Shown here: positions 41,861-50,698 of the stretch, in pieces
Layout of the letters: every line of letters starts with the position of its first letter
Position numbering within the stretch: position 1 is the stretch's first letter
Assembly: GCA_964344145.1 (NCBI GenBank)
Contig: CAYFME010000001.1
Coordinates: 1 to 64,000, forward strand
From: JABJOE01 sp964344145
Lineage (GTDB): Bacteria; Patescibacteriota; Patescibacteriia; UBA9934
Direction: 5' to 3'
Length of the DNA stretch: 64,000 nucleotides
Made by a program: the position numbers and the translations under genes
The notes under the pieces: generated by a model
Database searches by the model: none
Told to the model about the DNA's origin: nothing
Seen by the model: the letters and a program-made list of their open reading frames with translations, nothing else

Positions 41861-43974
41861 GGGGCGCAACAGGACAACGGGCAGATGCCCCGCATGAGAT
41901 TCGGGAGAACCTTCGTACGTTTTCGAACATTCTTTCTTCGTGCGGAGTTCCGTTTTGGTTGGAGGCAGGGACGGCGCTTGCGGCGCATCGCGATGGGAAG
42001 ATTTTTCCCTGGGAGCACGATGTGGATGTGGCGACATGGATTGATCACAAGGAGGGCGTGTTGAGTGCTGTTTCAAAGATGCGCGCACGGGGCTGGACGG
42101 TGAAGATCCAAAAGGGCTTTCCGTACCTCGATAACATTATCCAGGTCACCTTGCCGACGCTTCCAGACGGTCGTGAGCCATTCCCGAATCAATACGACAT
42201 CTATCTGTATCGCCGTGTGGAGGATAAGGCGATGATGCGGTGGATCCATCAGCCAACTGGGCGTTTCGCTTCGCTACAAAAGAAGATGATCTGGTACGCA
42301 AAGGCATTGGCGCTGCCACGTGGGCGCAAGGCGAGGAGCGTCAAGTGGATTCCGCAATCCCTTCGTCGCGGTGTCTTTGCCCTTGTCTTGCACCTTCTTG
42401 TCCGCTTTGGACAATGCAAATACCACGTGCATCCATTGCGTTTTTTTCAAGAGCTGCGAACGATGGATTTTTACGGTGTTACGGTGCAGATTCCCAAGGA
42501 TACCGATGCGTTTCTTGCGCACCGTTATGGACCGGGATGGAAAAGCCCTGATCCGCAATTTAACCAAAGCGGGAAGTGGAAGAAATCAAACGCGCGCCCC
42601 GAGTTACCGTTGCGCCTACTAGGGATGCCACGTATTGAGTATGGATTACAAGAGCGAAGGAATGAGCGTGTGGAGCTTGCACAACAGTTGATGCAGGCGG
42701 GCGTGCGTGCCGGACATCCCGCAGCGTTTATGCGCGATCTTGTCTCTCGCGACGGGAGCACACTCACGATCAATGGGCAGCAGTATCCTATTGAAAATGG
42801 TGTGAAGATGCTTGCGTTTGGCAAGGCGGCCGGCTCAATGGCGGAGGCATTTGTTGAGATGGTTGGAGCGGAGCGTATCAGTGCGGGGTTAGTGTCCGCT
42901 CCGCGTCTTGATACCTCATCGCTGCGCCAATATGCGCAGATTGAATGTATTGAAGGAACCCATCCGTTTGTGAGTGAGCAGAGTCTCTTGGCAGGACAGC
43001 ACGCGCTCGCTTTTGCAGATGCGTGCACGGAATCGGACGTGGTCGTCTGCCTTGTGTCCGGTGGCGGTTCCGCATTGCTCGCCCATCCGGCGGAGGGGAT
43101 CACGCTTCAACAGAAAATTGACTTTGTACGCACGTGTATGCAGCGTGGTATTGCGGAGCGAGAATTGAATGTCGTGCGAAAGGGACTCTCAGCGATCAAG
43201 GGAGGAAAGTTGGCGAGAAAAATGGCTCCTGCGACCATCGTAAACATCATTCTTTCTGACGAGCGGTCGCATCAGATAGAGGCAAATGCATCTGGCCCAA
43301 CGGTGCCAAACAATACGACGCTGACTGCCCAAGCCGTGCTGCAAGAAGCGGGGATGTGGGAAGAAACGCCGCGGCATCTGCGTGACGTGCTGGTGCGCAA
43401 TCCATCACTCACGGATGATGATCTTGCAGACATCCATCTGGCGACGAGGTTAGTGCCCGGGCGAGATCATGCCCTTGCTGGTATGCGAAAAGCGGCAGCG
43501 CGTTTATGTGATTCCGTTACGGTGCACGAGGATTTTTTTCACGAAAAGACGCACGGAAGTGTTGAGGAAGTCGCGCAACGGTTGGGTACGTTCTTTCGTA
43601 AACAATTTGCGCACGCCGGGGCTGGCCGACACGCAGTACTTGCCCATGGAGAAGTTATGGTTCCGGCAAAAAAAGAAAGTCGTGGTGGCCGATGTCAGCA
43701 CCTCGCAGCGCTTATGCTTAATGAATTGCGCTCTATTCCTGCGTTCACGTTTGCGGCGCTGTCCTCAGACGGGTGTGACTTTTTGCACGGAGTGCACGGA
43801 GCGGTGATCACCGATGCAACCATCGCACGCGTTGACCGTGATCGTATTGACTGCGCAGATGCTGTTGACCAGACAGCAACCCATGCGTTGCATGAGCGGC
43901 TTGGCACGTTAGCAACTGGAGACTACACTGGGACGAATGTAAACGACTACTATATTTTCATCTTCGATACGTAA
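41857..43974 (+). CDS. Fusion: LicD-family transferase with glycerate 2-kinase
   Basis: A 705-residue protein. Residues 1-240 are LicD/fukutin-like: WLEAGTALAAHRDGKIFPWEHDVDVATW, with D55 and D57 as metal ligands; this family transfers phosphocholine-type groups to sugars. Residues about 265-705 are a glycerate 2-kinase of the MOFRL/DUF4147 type: MLAFGKAAGSMAEAF, CLVSGGGSALLAHP, LNVVRKGLSAIKGGKLA, ASGPTVPN and the MOFRL end ALSSDGCDFLHGVHGAV. The joint function may be to make and attach a glycerate or phosphoglycerate group; that is inference. The start at 41857 (ATGA) was chosen because the earlier frame lies within the previous gene. Confidence 0.83.
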   Translation: MRGATGQRADAPHEIRENLRTFSNILSSCGVPFWLEAGTALAAHRDGKIFPWEHDVDVATWIDHKEGVLSAVSKMRARGWTVKIQKGFPYLDNIIQVTLPTLPDGREPFPNQYDIYLYRRVEDKAMMRWIHQPTGRFASLQKKMIWYAKALALPRGRKARSVKWIPQSLRRGVFALVLHLLVRFGQCKYHVHPLRFFQELRTMDFYGVTVQIPKDTDAFLAHRYGPGWKSPDPQFNQSGKWKKSNARPELPLRLLGMPRIEYGLQERRNERVELAQQLMQAGVRAGHPAAFMRDLVSRDGSTLTINGQQYPIENGVKMLAFGKAAGSMAEAFVEMVGAERISAGLVSAPRLDTSSLRQYAQIECIEGTHPFVSEQSLLAGQHALAFADACTESDVVVCLVSGGGSALLAHPAEGITLQQKIDFVRTCMQRGIAERELNVVRKGLSAIKGGKLARKMAPATIVNIILSDERSHQIEANASGPTVPNNTTLTAQAVLQEAGMWEETPRHLRDVLVRNPSLTDDDLADIHLATRLVPGRDHALAGMRKAAARLCDSVTVHEDFFHEKTHGSVEEVAQRLGTFFRKQFAHAGAGRHAVLAHGEVMVPAKKESRGGRCQHLAALMLNELRSIPAFTFAALSSDGCDFLHGVHGAVITDATIARVDRDRIDCADAVDQTATHALHERLGTLATGDYTGTNVNDYYIFIFDT

Positions 43975-43975
43975 T

Positions 43976-44962
43976 ATGGACTTACAGCACATCGCCCTAA
44001 ACATCTACTCCTTCGGTTATGCTGCTGGATTTCTTAAGGACGATCGATATCCAGATCAAAAGCAGGCAGTAACGATCGACGCGCTTCCAGACCTCGCCGC
44101 ATCTCTCGGGCTTGGGGGGATTGAATTTCCGTTTGATTATTTTTTTCGCGATGACGTGTCCGCGGGCGTGGCGTTTATTAAGCGCGTACAGGCGCGTGGA
44201 CTGACGGTTGCGATTGATTTTGAGAAATGTGATGCATCGCTGTTGCGCAACGTGCTGCCGCAACTGCGTACACTGGATATCTCCTGGTGCCGGATCAAGC
44301 TTCCACAGACGCTCTATGGTGGGGCGCAATATAAAGAACACGATTTCGGCATCTGGCGAGGGAGGTTTATCCACCTCTTGCAGGAGTTGCTTCCCCTCTT
44401 ACGCGAACGAGACATGCGGTTGCTCGTTGAGAATCATCAAGATCTTTTTATTCAAGATTTGATTGATGTGATCCGTGCGACTGATCCAAGGCACATTGGT
44501 ATCAATTGGGACATAGGCAATAGCTTAGCGATTGGTGCAACACCGCAGCAGTTTTATGACGCGCTTGGACCATACATCGGGAATGTGCATTTGAAGGATT
44601 ATCAGATTATGCCGCAGGAGAAGGGGATTGGCCTTGTGCGCTGTGCGCTCGGTGATGGGGTGGTAGATTTTGGATCAATCCTCGGACGCATCAAAAAAGA
44701 TCATGGCGCGATGCCGATGTCCATCGAACTTGGGGCGCAAGTGACGCGGATGGTGGACATGCATGAAGATGCCTATTGGAACCAGATGATTCCGGTTGAT
44801 CGCGCCCGCCGTGTCGTCTATGAACAATTTGTTGCCGCGCATATGGCAACCGAGCAAAAAACAACACTCTGGCAGCAGCGAAAGGCTGCCGAAGCCATCG
44901 TTGATCGCGAACACGAAGAGGTTAAGCAATCGGTTGACTTTCTCTCTTCGCTTAATGTATAA
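43976..44962 (+). CDS. Sugar phosphate isomerase/epimerase (AP-endonuclease-2 fold)
   Basis: A 328-residue TIM barrel of the xylose-isomerase-like family. Metal ligands fit in LLVENHQDLF, GINWDIGNSLA and VHLKDYQIM, with SIELGAQ near the end. Enzymes of this family isomerise or epimerise ketoses; the substrate is unknown. It starts 1 nt after the LicD fusion. Confidence 0.8.
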   Translation: MDLQHIALNIYSFGYAAGFLKDDRYPDQKQAVTIDALPDLAASLGLGGIEFPFDYFFRDDVSAGVAFIKRVQARGLTVAIDFEKCDASLLRNVLPQLRTLDISWCRIKLPQTLYGGAQYKEHDFGIWRGRFIHLLQELLPLLRERDMRLLVENHQDLFIQDLIDVIRATDPRHIGINWDIGNSLAIGATPQQFYDALGPYIGNVHLKDYQIMPQEKGIGLVRCALGDGVVDFGSILGRIKKDHGAMPMSIELGAQVTRMVDMHEDAYWNQMIPVDRARRVVYEQFVAAHMATEQKTTLWQQRKAAEAIVDREHEEVKQSVDFLSSLNV

Positions 44963-44970
44963 GTCTCCAT

Positions 44971-45789
44971 ATGAAAGGGAGAAACATCATCATTACTGGC
45001 GGGACGCGCGGGTTGGGGCTTGCCTACGCTCGGCACCTGGCCGAGCAGGGATCCAACCTCGCCCTTGTTGATGTGTCGGCGGATGCGTGCCGGGTGTATG
45101 GGGAGGTGGAGGACGTAGAGGGACTTTGTTCAGAGCTTGCTGGTGATGACTCCATGGTTCGTTTTTATGCATGCGATTTGACGGATCGAGCGGCAACGAA
45201 GGCAACGATCGATCAAATTGTTCAAGATTTTGCATCCATTGACGGTGTGGTCACCAACGCCGGAGGAGATGTTCGCGGGACACAGCATGATGCCTCGGGC
45301 GGCAAGGCTCCAGAGAATACGTTTTTCATCGCCGATGATGATCACGACACGATTTTTGCGCGCAATTACGACACGTGTCGTAATGCGCTCCGCGCGGTTG
45401 TTCCACACATGCAGCGGCAGGGGTATGGAAAGATCGTAACGGTTGCTTCCGTGAACGCCGGGTTTGGGATGGAGCGAGAGACGACGTACGCAACCGCGAA
45501 AGCGGCGGTGATCCACCTGATGCGTTGTCTTGCCGTACAGCTGCGCCAAGATGGGATCAACGTGAACTGCGTGGCACCGGGACCAACAAAAACGGGAAGA
45601 TTTTTGTCGACACTGAAAGATCGTGCGGGACATGATCTTGAAGGAGTGCATTCGACTGCACGACTTGATCGGGTTGCACGCCCGGAAGACATCGCTCCGG
45701 TGGTCGCCTTTTTGTTGTCAGATGCGGCCGATTTTGTCTCTGGAGAAGTGGTTCGGGTTGATGGAGGGCTTTTCACGGCGCCCATATGA
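44971..45789 (+). CDS. Short-chain dehydrogenase/reductase
   Basis: A 272-residue classical SDR: ITGGTRGLGLAYARHLAEQG, VTNAGG, ASVNAG (Ser), TTYATAKAAVIH (YxxxK) and the C-terminal VSGEVVRVDGGLFTAP. Compared with usual SDRs it has an extra loop of about 25 residues (GDVRGTQHDASGGKAPENTF) after NAG. Coupled to the next gene by a 4-nt overlap. Confidence 0.84.
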   Translation: MKGRNIIITGGTRGLGLAYARHLAEQGSNLALVDVSADACRVYGEVEDVEGLCSELAGDDSMVRFYACDLTDRAATKATIDQIVQDFASIDGVVTNAGGDVRGTQHDASGGKAPENTFFIADDDHDTIFARNYDTCRNALRAVVPHMQRQGYGKIVTVASVNAGFGMERETTYATAKAAVIHLMRCLAVQLRQDGINVNCVAPGPTKTGRFLSTLKDRAGHDLEGVHSTARLDRVARPEDIAPVVAFLLSDAADFVSGEVVRVDGGLFTAPI

Positions 45790-46682
45790 CCGATGACGAG
45801 CGAAACATTGATACGCAACTCGCAAACATGATGTTCGCTGTGCAAAAGCAACTTGAGACGCGCTCGATCGGTATGGATTGGAAGCAAGCGTTCGTGCTGA
45901 CGGCGCAAAACGTCCTAGAAACAGTTGGAGCGTCGTCGGACGTTTCGCGTGAGAAGGTGCAAGAGGCAGCAGAGGTGTTTCTAAGCGACTTTTGTGCCAT
46001 CCCGATGCGTGATACGGTGTATCACGACGTGCCAGATGCGTTGCAGGCTCTGGCAACGGTAGCGGGCCATGTTGTGCTTTGGACTCGTGGCGATGTGGTG
46101 AACACACATCAAGCGCAGAAAGTGGAACAGTCAGGCATTGGCGAGATGTTGCGTTTGCTACAAGAGAAGCATGAGGTGAATGTGACCGAGCTGATCGCTG
46201 CGCGCAAGATGGCGCGAACCGTCGAACATGTTGATGCAAGATGGCGGCAGGCGGGAGAGCCTGAGCAGCTCGTGATCTCCGTATACGAAGATTCGGTTGA
46301 AAATAGCGTTGCCGTTGATTCCCTACTGCGCACATGGGCTTCGCGCAAAGGAGTGGCCCTTGCATTGTTGCATCTTCGGGCAACATTAGGCCGACGCGCC
46401 CACGAGCCAACGCCGCAAGATTTGCCTATATCGGTGGTGAGCGTAACGTCGCTCACGGACGCCGTTGATGTCATGCGCGGTGTCCTTGAGCAGGAGCAAT
46501 TGACCCGTAACGAACATATTGCGCTGCTGGATTTTGACGGGGCGCTCTGCGATAATCGGCTTATGCGTTGCAGGCAAGCTGGTGTCATGGAGAAACATCT
46601 TCGCATGCTATTGTCTCCAGACGATCAACACCATTTTGATAAACACTATTGGTATGAACAAGGATCCAAAACAGGCATTTGA
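45786..46682 (+). CDS. HAD-like protein with displaced motif I
   Basis: A 298-residue protein. HVVLWTRGDVVNTHQAQKVEQSG (about 93-115) resembles HAD motif II with its following helix, and VISVYEDSVENSVAVD (about 154-169) motif III/IV, yet no DxD precedes them. Instead LLDFDGALCDN, a good HAD motif I, appears at residue 247, only 50 residues before the end. Either the domain is circularly permuted, or the gene ends in the start of a second, truncated HAD domain. It overlaps the next gene by 29 nt, which also suggests a recent 3' change. Confidence 0.6.
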   Translation: MTDDERNIDTQLANMMFAVQKQLETRSIGMDWKQAFVLTAQNVLETVGASSDVSREKVQEAAEVFLSDFCAIPMRDTVYHDVPDALQALATVAGHVVLWTRGDVVNTHQAQKVEQSGIGEMLRLLQEKHEVNVTELIAARKMARTVEHVDARWRQAGEPEQLVISVYEDSVENSVAVDSLLRTWASRKGVALALLHLRATLGRRAHEPTPQDLPISVVSVTSLTDAVDVMRGVLEQEQLTRNEHIALLDFDGALCDNRLMRCRQAGVMEKHLRMLLSPDDQHHFDKHYWYEQGSKTGI

Positions 46683-47433
46683 TTTTACAGGCGCCACTGC
46701 GCTCATTGCGGGTGGTGCGACCGGACTCGGGCTCGAGATGGCGCGCGGACTGCTCGCGCATGGATGTCGCGTTGCTCTGATGGGGCGTCGTAAAGAGTTG
46801 TGCGAACAAGTAGCAGCGGAGCTATGTGCAACGTATGATGATCGTTGCGTGGCGATTCCGGGTGATATTTCCGATGAGGCTTCCATGCGCTCTGTAGCAC
46901 AGCAGGTAGCGGCACAATTTGACGGCGAGCTCAATATTGCCATCAATTCTGCGGGATTTAACATCCGCAATCCTATTGAGAAGGTCTCGCTTGATGAGTG
47001 GGAGTCGGTGCAGCGTACGAATGCGACAGGCGGCTTTCTCTTTGCACGCGAGCTTTTCCCTCTTTTGAAGAAGGCGTCCTTCGGGCGGCTGATCAATGTG
47101 GTGAGCATTTTTGGTTCACACTCGTTTCCAGATCGCGTGAGTTACTCCTCGAGCAAAGGATCGCTTTTGCAACTCACGCGCACACTCGCGATTGAGTGGG
47201 CGTCCTATGGGATTACGGTTAATGCGATTTCGCCTGGACCGTTTTTGACAGACATCAATAAGGCTGTGCTCGATAACAAAGAGAACTACGAGAAGTTTTG
47301 CCAAAAGATTCCGATTGGTCGATTTGGTGACCCGCAAGAGGTGACGACGAGTGCGTTGTTTCTCGCATCGCCGGCATCAACCTATGTCACGGGAGCAGAC
47401 ATTATGGTCGATGGAGCGTGGACAATAACCTAG
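46654..47433 (+). CDS. Short-chain dehydrogenase/reductase
   Basis: A 259-residue classical SDR: ALIAGGATGLGLEMARGLLAHG, INSAGFN, NVVSIFGSH (Ser), SYSSSKGSLLQLTR (YxxxK) and YVTGADIMVDGAWTIT. Related in type to gluconate 5-dehydrogenases. The start at 46654 was chosen because it precedes the cofactor motif at the normal distance; a longer frame to 46519 lies in the HAD-like gene. Confidence 0.83.
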   Translation: MNKDPKQAFDFTGATALIAGGATGLGLEMARGLLAHGCRVALMGRRKELCEQVAAELCATYDDRCVAIPGDISDEASMRSVAQQVAAQFDGELNIAINSAGFNIRNPIEKVSLDEWESVQRTNATGGFLFARELFPLLKKASFGRLINVVSIFGSHSFPDRVSYSSSKGSLLQLTRTLAIEWASYGITVNAISPGPFLTDINKAVLDNKENYEKFCQKIPIGRFGDPQEVTTSALFLASPASTYVTGADIMVDGAWTIT

Positions 47434-47458
47434 CTCTCGTGTACAACATCCAACAGAT

Positions 47459-48190
47459 ATGAACGCCATTATCTACGCTGCCGGCGCGGGCAATCGTCTG
47501 GGTGCTGCGATACATAAAGGGCTCGTGACGGTTGCGGGCGTACCTATGATTGACTATGCACTGCTGCGCGCTGCGCGAGGAAATCCTCAACAGATTATTG
47601 TGGTCACCGGTCACTTTGCAGACGCGTTGCGTGAGCACATCGGAGCGGACTATCGCGGGATCCCGGTGCGCTACGTGCATAACGATCATTATCAGCTGCG
47701 CGGTAACATGAGCAGTCTGTGGGCGGCGCGTGATTACTGTACTGACGACGTCTTCTTCACAACGAGTGACCTCGTTTGTTCCTTGCAAGACATCGATGCG
47801 TTTTTTGCTGCTCCACCCGTGAATAAAATCCTCATTGACACGAATCCGCAGTATCATACAGATCCCGATCCGGTAAAAGTGACGGTTGAGCAAGAGCGCA
47901 TTGTGTCGGTGCGCAAGCAGATCGATGGGAGTGTCCATGGAGCCGCCATTGGCATGTATCACTTTAGCAAGAAGGCGATGCAACAGATGCTTGACGCCAT
48001 CGAGGCGCGGATCGCCGCAGGAGGCATTGATACGTCCCTTTATTGGGCTATTGATGACATTATGGGCGATGTGCATACCGTGCCCGTGTATTGTAAAGGG
48101 TTACCGTGGTTTGATGTGGATACGCCGGAAGAACTCCGCGCAGCGGAGCAAGCGGTAAGTAATGCCCAAGCTGATTATCTTGATGTATGA
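47459..48190 (+). CDS. Sugar or choline-phosphate nucleotidyltransferase (LicC-like)
   Basis: A 243-residue GT-A-like nucleotidyltransferase. IIYAAGAGNRLGAAIHKGLV is the nucleotide-binding loop, TTSDLVC the metal Asp region, GNMSSLWAARDY and WFDVDTPEEL further signatures. It resembles LicC and related enzymes that activate small phosphates or sugars. The LicD fusion lies 3.5 kb upstream, so the two may act in one pathway. Overlaps the next gene by 4 nt. Confidence 0.78.
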   Translation: MNAIIYAAGAGNRLGAAIHKGLVTVAGVPMIDYALLRAARGNPQQIIVVTGHFADALREHIGADYRGIPVRYVHNDHYQLRGNMSSLWAARDYCTDDVFFTTSDLVCSLQDIDAFFAAPPVNKILIDTNPQYHTDPDPVKVTVEQERIVSVRKQIDGSVHGAAIGMYHFSKKAMQQMLDAIEARIAAGGIDTSLYWAIDDIMGDVHTVPVYCKGLPWFDVDTPEELRAAEQAVSNAQADYLDV

Positions 48191-49128
48191 AAATACTTGT
48201 TGTTGGGGGTTCCGGGTTTATCGGAAGCCATGTCGCAGATCAACTTTCTGACGCAGGACACGACGTTGCGATTTTCGCACCGGATCGTTCACCTTATGTA
48301 CGAGACGACCAACGGATGATTGTTGGTGATATTACCAATGCCGACGATGTCGATCGCGCGGTCGCAGGACATGATATTGTTTATAATTTTGCAAGTGTGG
48401 CCGCCATCAAAGAGGCAAGCGAAAATCCAATCGCGGTCACGCGCGTGAATGTCCTTGGGACCGTGCATCTGCTGGAGGCCTGCAGAACGCACAACGTGAG
48501 GAGATTTATTCTGGCAAGTTCGGTCTATGTGTATAGTCACACGGGGTCGATTTATAAAGCGAGTAAGCAGGCGGCCGAACGGTTTGTGGAGGCGTATCTG
48601 GAGCGGTTTGATGCGCCGGCGCACACGATTGCGCGCGTGGGCACCGTGTATGGTCCCCGTGCCCAAGAGTGGAACGGCTTTCGTCAGCTCATCACCGAGG
48701 CGGTGACAAAACAATCGGTCGTGTACAACGGATCGGGCGATGAGGTGCGTGCCTTTGTGCACGTGCACGATGTTGCCGCAAGTTTTGTCGATCTGCTCGC
48801 CCCTGAATATGAAAATGCGCACGTGATTATTGCCGGACAAGAGCAGGTCCGCGCGCGCGATTTTGTTGATATGCTTGCGGAGATGTTCGGCGGCGCCCTT
48901 GATGTAACCTTTGCGCATGAGGGAAGCGCGCGCCCAGATCATTACACCATGACGCCGTTTAGTTACCGTCCGAAAATGGCAAAGAAGATGACGCGCAGCA
49001 CCTACATTGATCTTGGGCAGGGGATCCTTGAATACGTACATGAGCTGCAGTTAGAAAAGAACGGCGTTGATCACACCGGGATTCCAACGTTGCAGATCGA
49101 GCATAACGGCGTTGATCACACCGTATGA
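48187..49128 (+). CDS. NAD-dependent epimerase/dehydratase
   Basis: A 313-residue extended SDR: VVGGSGFIGSHVADQL, NFASVAAIKEASENP, ASSVYVYSHTGSIYKASKQ (the YxxxK is shifted compared with typical members) and GTVYGPRAQEWNG. The C terminus carries a 15-residue duplication ending in NGVDHTG and NGVDHTV, encoded by a direct DNA repeat. Overlaps the next gene by 4 nt. Confidence 0.82.
   Translation: MKILVVGGSGFIGSHVADQLSDAGHDVAIFAPDRSPYVRDDQRMIVGDITNADDVDRAVAGHDIVYNFASVAAIKEASENPIAVTRVNVLGTVHLLEACRTHNVRRFILASSVYVYSHTGSIYKASKQAAERFVEAYLERFDAPAHTIARVGTVYGPRAQEWNGFRQLITEAVTKQSVVYNGSGDEVRAFVHVHDVAASFVDLLAPEYENAHVIIAGQEQVRARDFVDMLAEMFGGALDVTFAHEGSARPDHYTMTPFSYRPKMAKKMTRSTYIDLGQGILEYVHELQLEKNGVDHTGIPTLQIEHNGVDHTV
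49060..49123 (+). repeat. 45-nt tandem duplication at the epimerase 3' end
   Basis: A 19-bp block starting AACGGCGTTGATCACACC occurs at 49060-49078 and again at 49105-49123, exactly 45 nt apart, which keeps the frame and adds 15 codons just before the stop. Confidence 0.85.
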
Positions 49129-49898
49129 ATATCATCGCCATTATTCCAGCGCGAATGGCCTCGACACGCCTGCCGGGAAAGCCCATGAAGCCTATTTGTG
49201 GGATGCCCATGGTCGGGCATGTGTATGCGCGCGCGAAGATGAGTGAAAAGTTGACAGGAGTGTATATTGCCACCTGCGACCAGGAGATTATGGATTACGC
49301 TGGCAGCATTGGCGCTCCCGCTTATATGACCAGTGATACGCATGAGCGCTGTACCGACCGCGTTGCCGAGGCGATGGCCTATGTGGAGCGTGATACGGGA
49401 GAAGAGGCAGATATTGTCTTGGTCTTGCAGGGGGATGAGCCGATGACAACGCCCGAGATGATTGATGCAGCCTTGGCACCTATGATGGACGATCCATCCA
49501 TTGATGTTGTGAATTTGATGGCACCGCTTGCCAGTGCCAAAGAGCATGATGATAAGAATGAGCCGAAGGTGGTGGTAGATAAGCAAGGAAATGCGATGTA
49601 TATGTCGCGCGAGGCGATTCCGTCGCGCTGGAAGCAAGGAGAGGATGTGCCGATGATGAAGCAGGTGTGCGTGATGCCGTTTCGCCGGCAAGCGTTGCTT
49701 GACTTTAATGCTATGGAGCAAACGCCTTGCGAGATTGCCGAGTCCATCGACATGTTGCGCCTCCTTGAAAACGGCAAGCCTGTGCGGATGGTCCTATCTC
49801 CAACCGCTGCAACGTATAGCGTGGACACGCCGGAGGACTTGGCGCATGTTGAGCAAGCGATGCGGGATGATCCGCTGGTTGTCCAGTACGCAGCATGA
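49125..49898 (+). CDS. KdsB-like CMP-sugar cytidylyltransferase
   Basis: A 257-residue enzyme of the 3-deoxy-manno-octulosonate cytidylyltransferase family: IIPARMASTRLPGKPM, LQGDEPMTTPEMID, MYMSREAIPS and YSVDTPEDLAHVE are all typical. No Kdo synthase or lipid A gene is nearby, so it may activate a different keto acid sugar. It closes the block that starts at 33.4 kb; no terminator is seen before cassette C8. Confidence 0.87.
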   Translation: MNIIAIIPARMASTRLPGKPMKPICGMPMVGHVYARAKMSEKLTGVYIATCDQEIMDYAGSIGAPAYMTSDTHERCTDRVAEAMAYVERDTGEEADIVLVLQGDEPMTTPEMIDAALAPMMDDPSIDVVNLMAPLASAKEHDDKNEPKVVVDKQGNAMYMSREAIPSRWKQGEDVPMMKQVCVMPFRRQALLDFNAMEQTPCEIAESIDMLRLLENGKPVRMVLSPTAATYSVDTPEDLAHVEQAMRDDPLVVQYAA

Positions 49899-49920
49899 GA
49901 TCGGTGAAAAACGTCTTCCA

Positions 49921-49949
49921 TTGACAAATCTAGGAGCTTACTCTATATT
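49921..49949 (+). promoter_or_regulatory. Promoter of cassette C8
   Basis: TTGACA (49921-49926), a 17-nt spacer, TATATT (49944-49949): the best match to consensus among the cassettes. Confidence 0.7.
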
Positions 49950-49956
49950 GACTCCT

Positions 49957-50101
49957 TGTTCTTTGTGATTTTGGTCTTCTTTTTCGCTACCAAACAACCG
50001 TAGTAGAGAGAAAGAAGGTCGGAATCCTCCGGTCCCCGTGGTACGCGTTACGCGAACAGTTTGGTTGGTACGACGTACGCCGCATCTTAAGGAGGTGCCT
50101 C
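49957..50101 (+). promoter_or_regulatory. Long structured leader of cassette C8
   Basis: About 145 nt between the predicted transcript start and the TTG start. Possible stems are CTTCTTT/AAAGAAG (49976-49982 with 50011-50017), CGCG-tta-CGCG and GTAC-gac-GTAC. A strong TAAGGAGGTG ends it. The length stands out from all other genes here; a regulatory RNA role is possible. Confidence 0.4.
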
Positions 50102-50638
50102 TTGGCACGCACAGATACGCACAACAGCCCCGTCTCGTGGCTTCGTCGGCTCTCAGGAACTCTCGAGAAGATCATCGAGGCGGTCGAAGAGCAGGGTGGT
50201 ACGTTCGACCATCTCAAGTCGTTTGTCGCCGATGCTCGCAACTGCGTCAACCTGGGCAAGCTGGTGATGGGAAGGCTCGAGATCGTCGAGTCGGAACTTC
50301 CCACCCAGATCACCCTCGGCGATCGCACCTACGAGATCCTCGGCTTCCTCAAGCCTGGCGAGACCTCGGTCAAGGGTGACGTCATGGTCCAGCGCGCCAA
50401 GGAGATGAACGCCCACCTCGGCAAGGAAGACGGCCAGTGGTTCCTGGACCACCAGGACGACATCCCTGAGAGTCTGCGCGGCAAGGTCGCCTTCGTCTTC
50501 ACCGACTGGCGTGACCCCGGCGCCTCGCGCAGCGTCTGCTACGTCTACTGGCACGGCGCTTCCCGTCGCTGGATCAGGCACTGGCGCGGCCTCCGCGACC
50601 AGTGGGGTGTCAGCGACCGTCTTGTGCGTCGCAAGTAG
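50102..50638 (+). CDS. Conserved-looking protein of unknown function (cassette C8)
   Basis: A 178-residue soluble protein. The N-terminal 45 residues are helical and charged (LRRLSGTLEKIIEAVEEQGG). The C-terminal domain is compact with several Trp (GQWFLDHQDDIPESLRG, VAFVFTDWRDP, YVYWHGASRRWIRHWRGL) and looks like a folded binding domain, but I cannot name a family. The start is TTG at 50102, set by a full TAAGGAGGTG. GC-ending codons, private promoter and hairpin put it with the cassettes. Confidence 0.72.
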   Translation: MARTDTHNSPVSWLRRLSGTLEKIIEAVEEQGGTFDHLKSFVADARNCVNLGKLVMGRLEIVESELPTQITLGDRTYEILGFLKPGETSVKGDVMVQRAKEMNAHLGKEDGQWFLDHQDDIPESLRGKVAFVFTDWRDPGASRSVCYVYWHGASRRWIRHWRGLRDQWGVSDRLVRRK

Positions 50639-50698
50639 GCTCTTGGGTACTGGGGCTCTTGGCACCTGTCTTGGCCCTCGCTCCCTTGGTTCCTCCGC

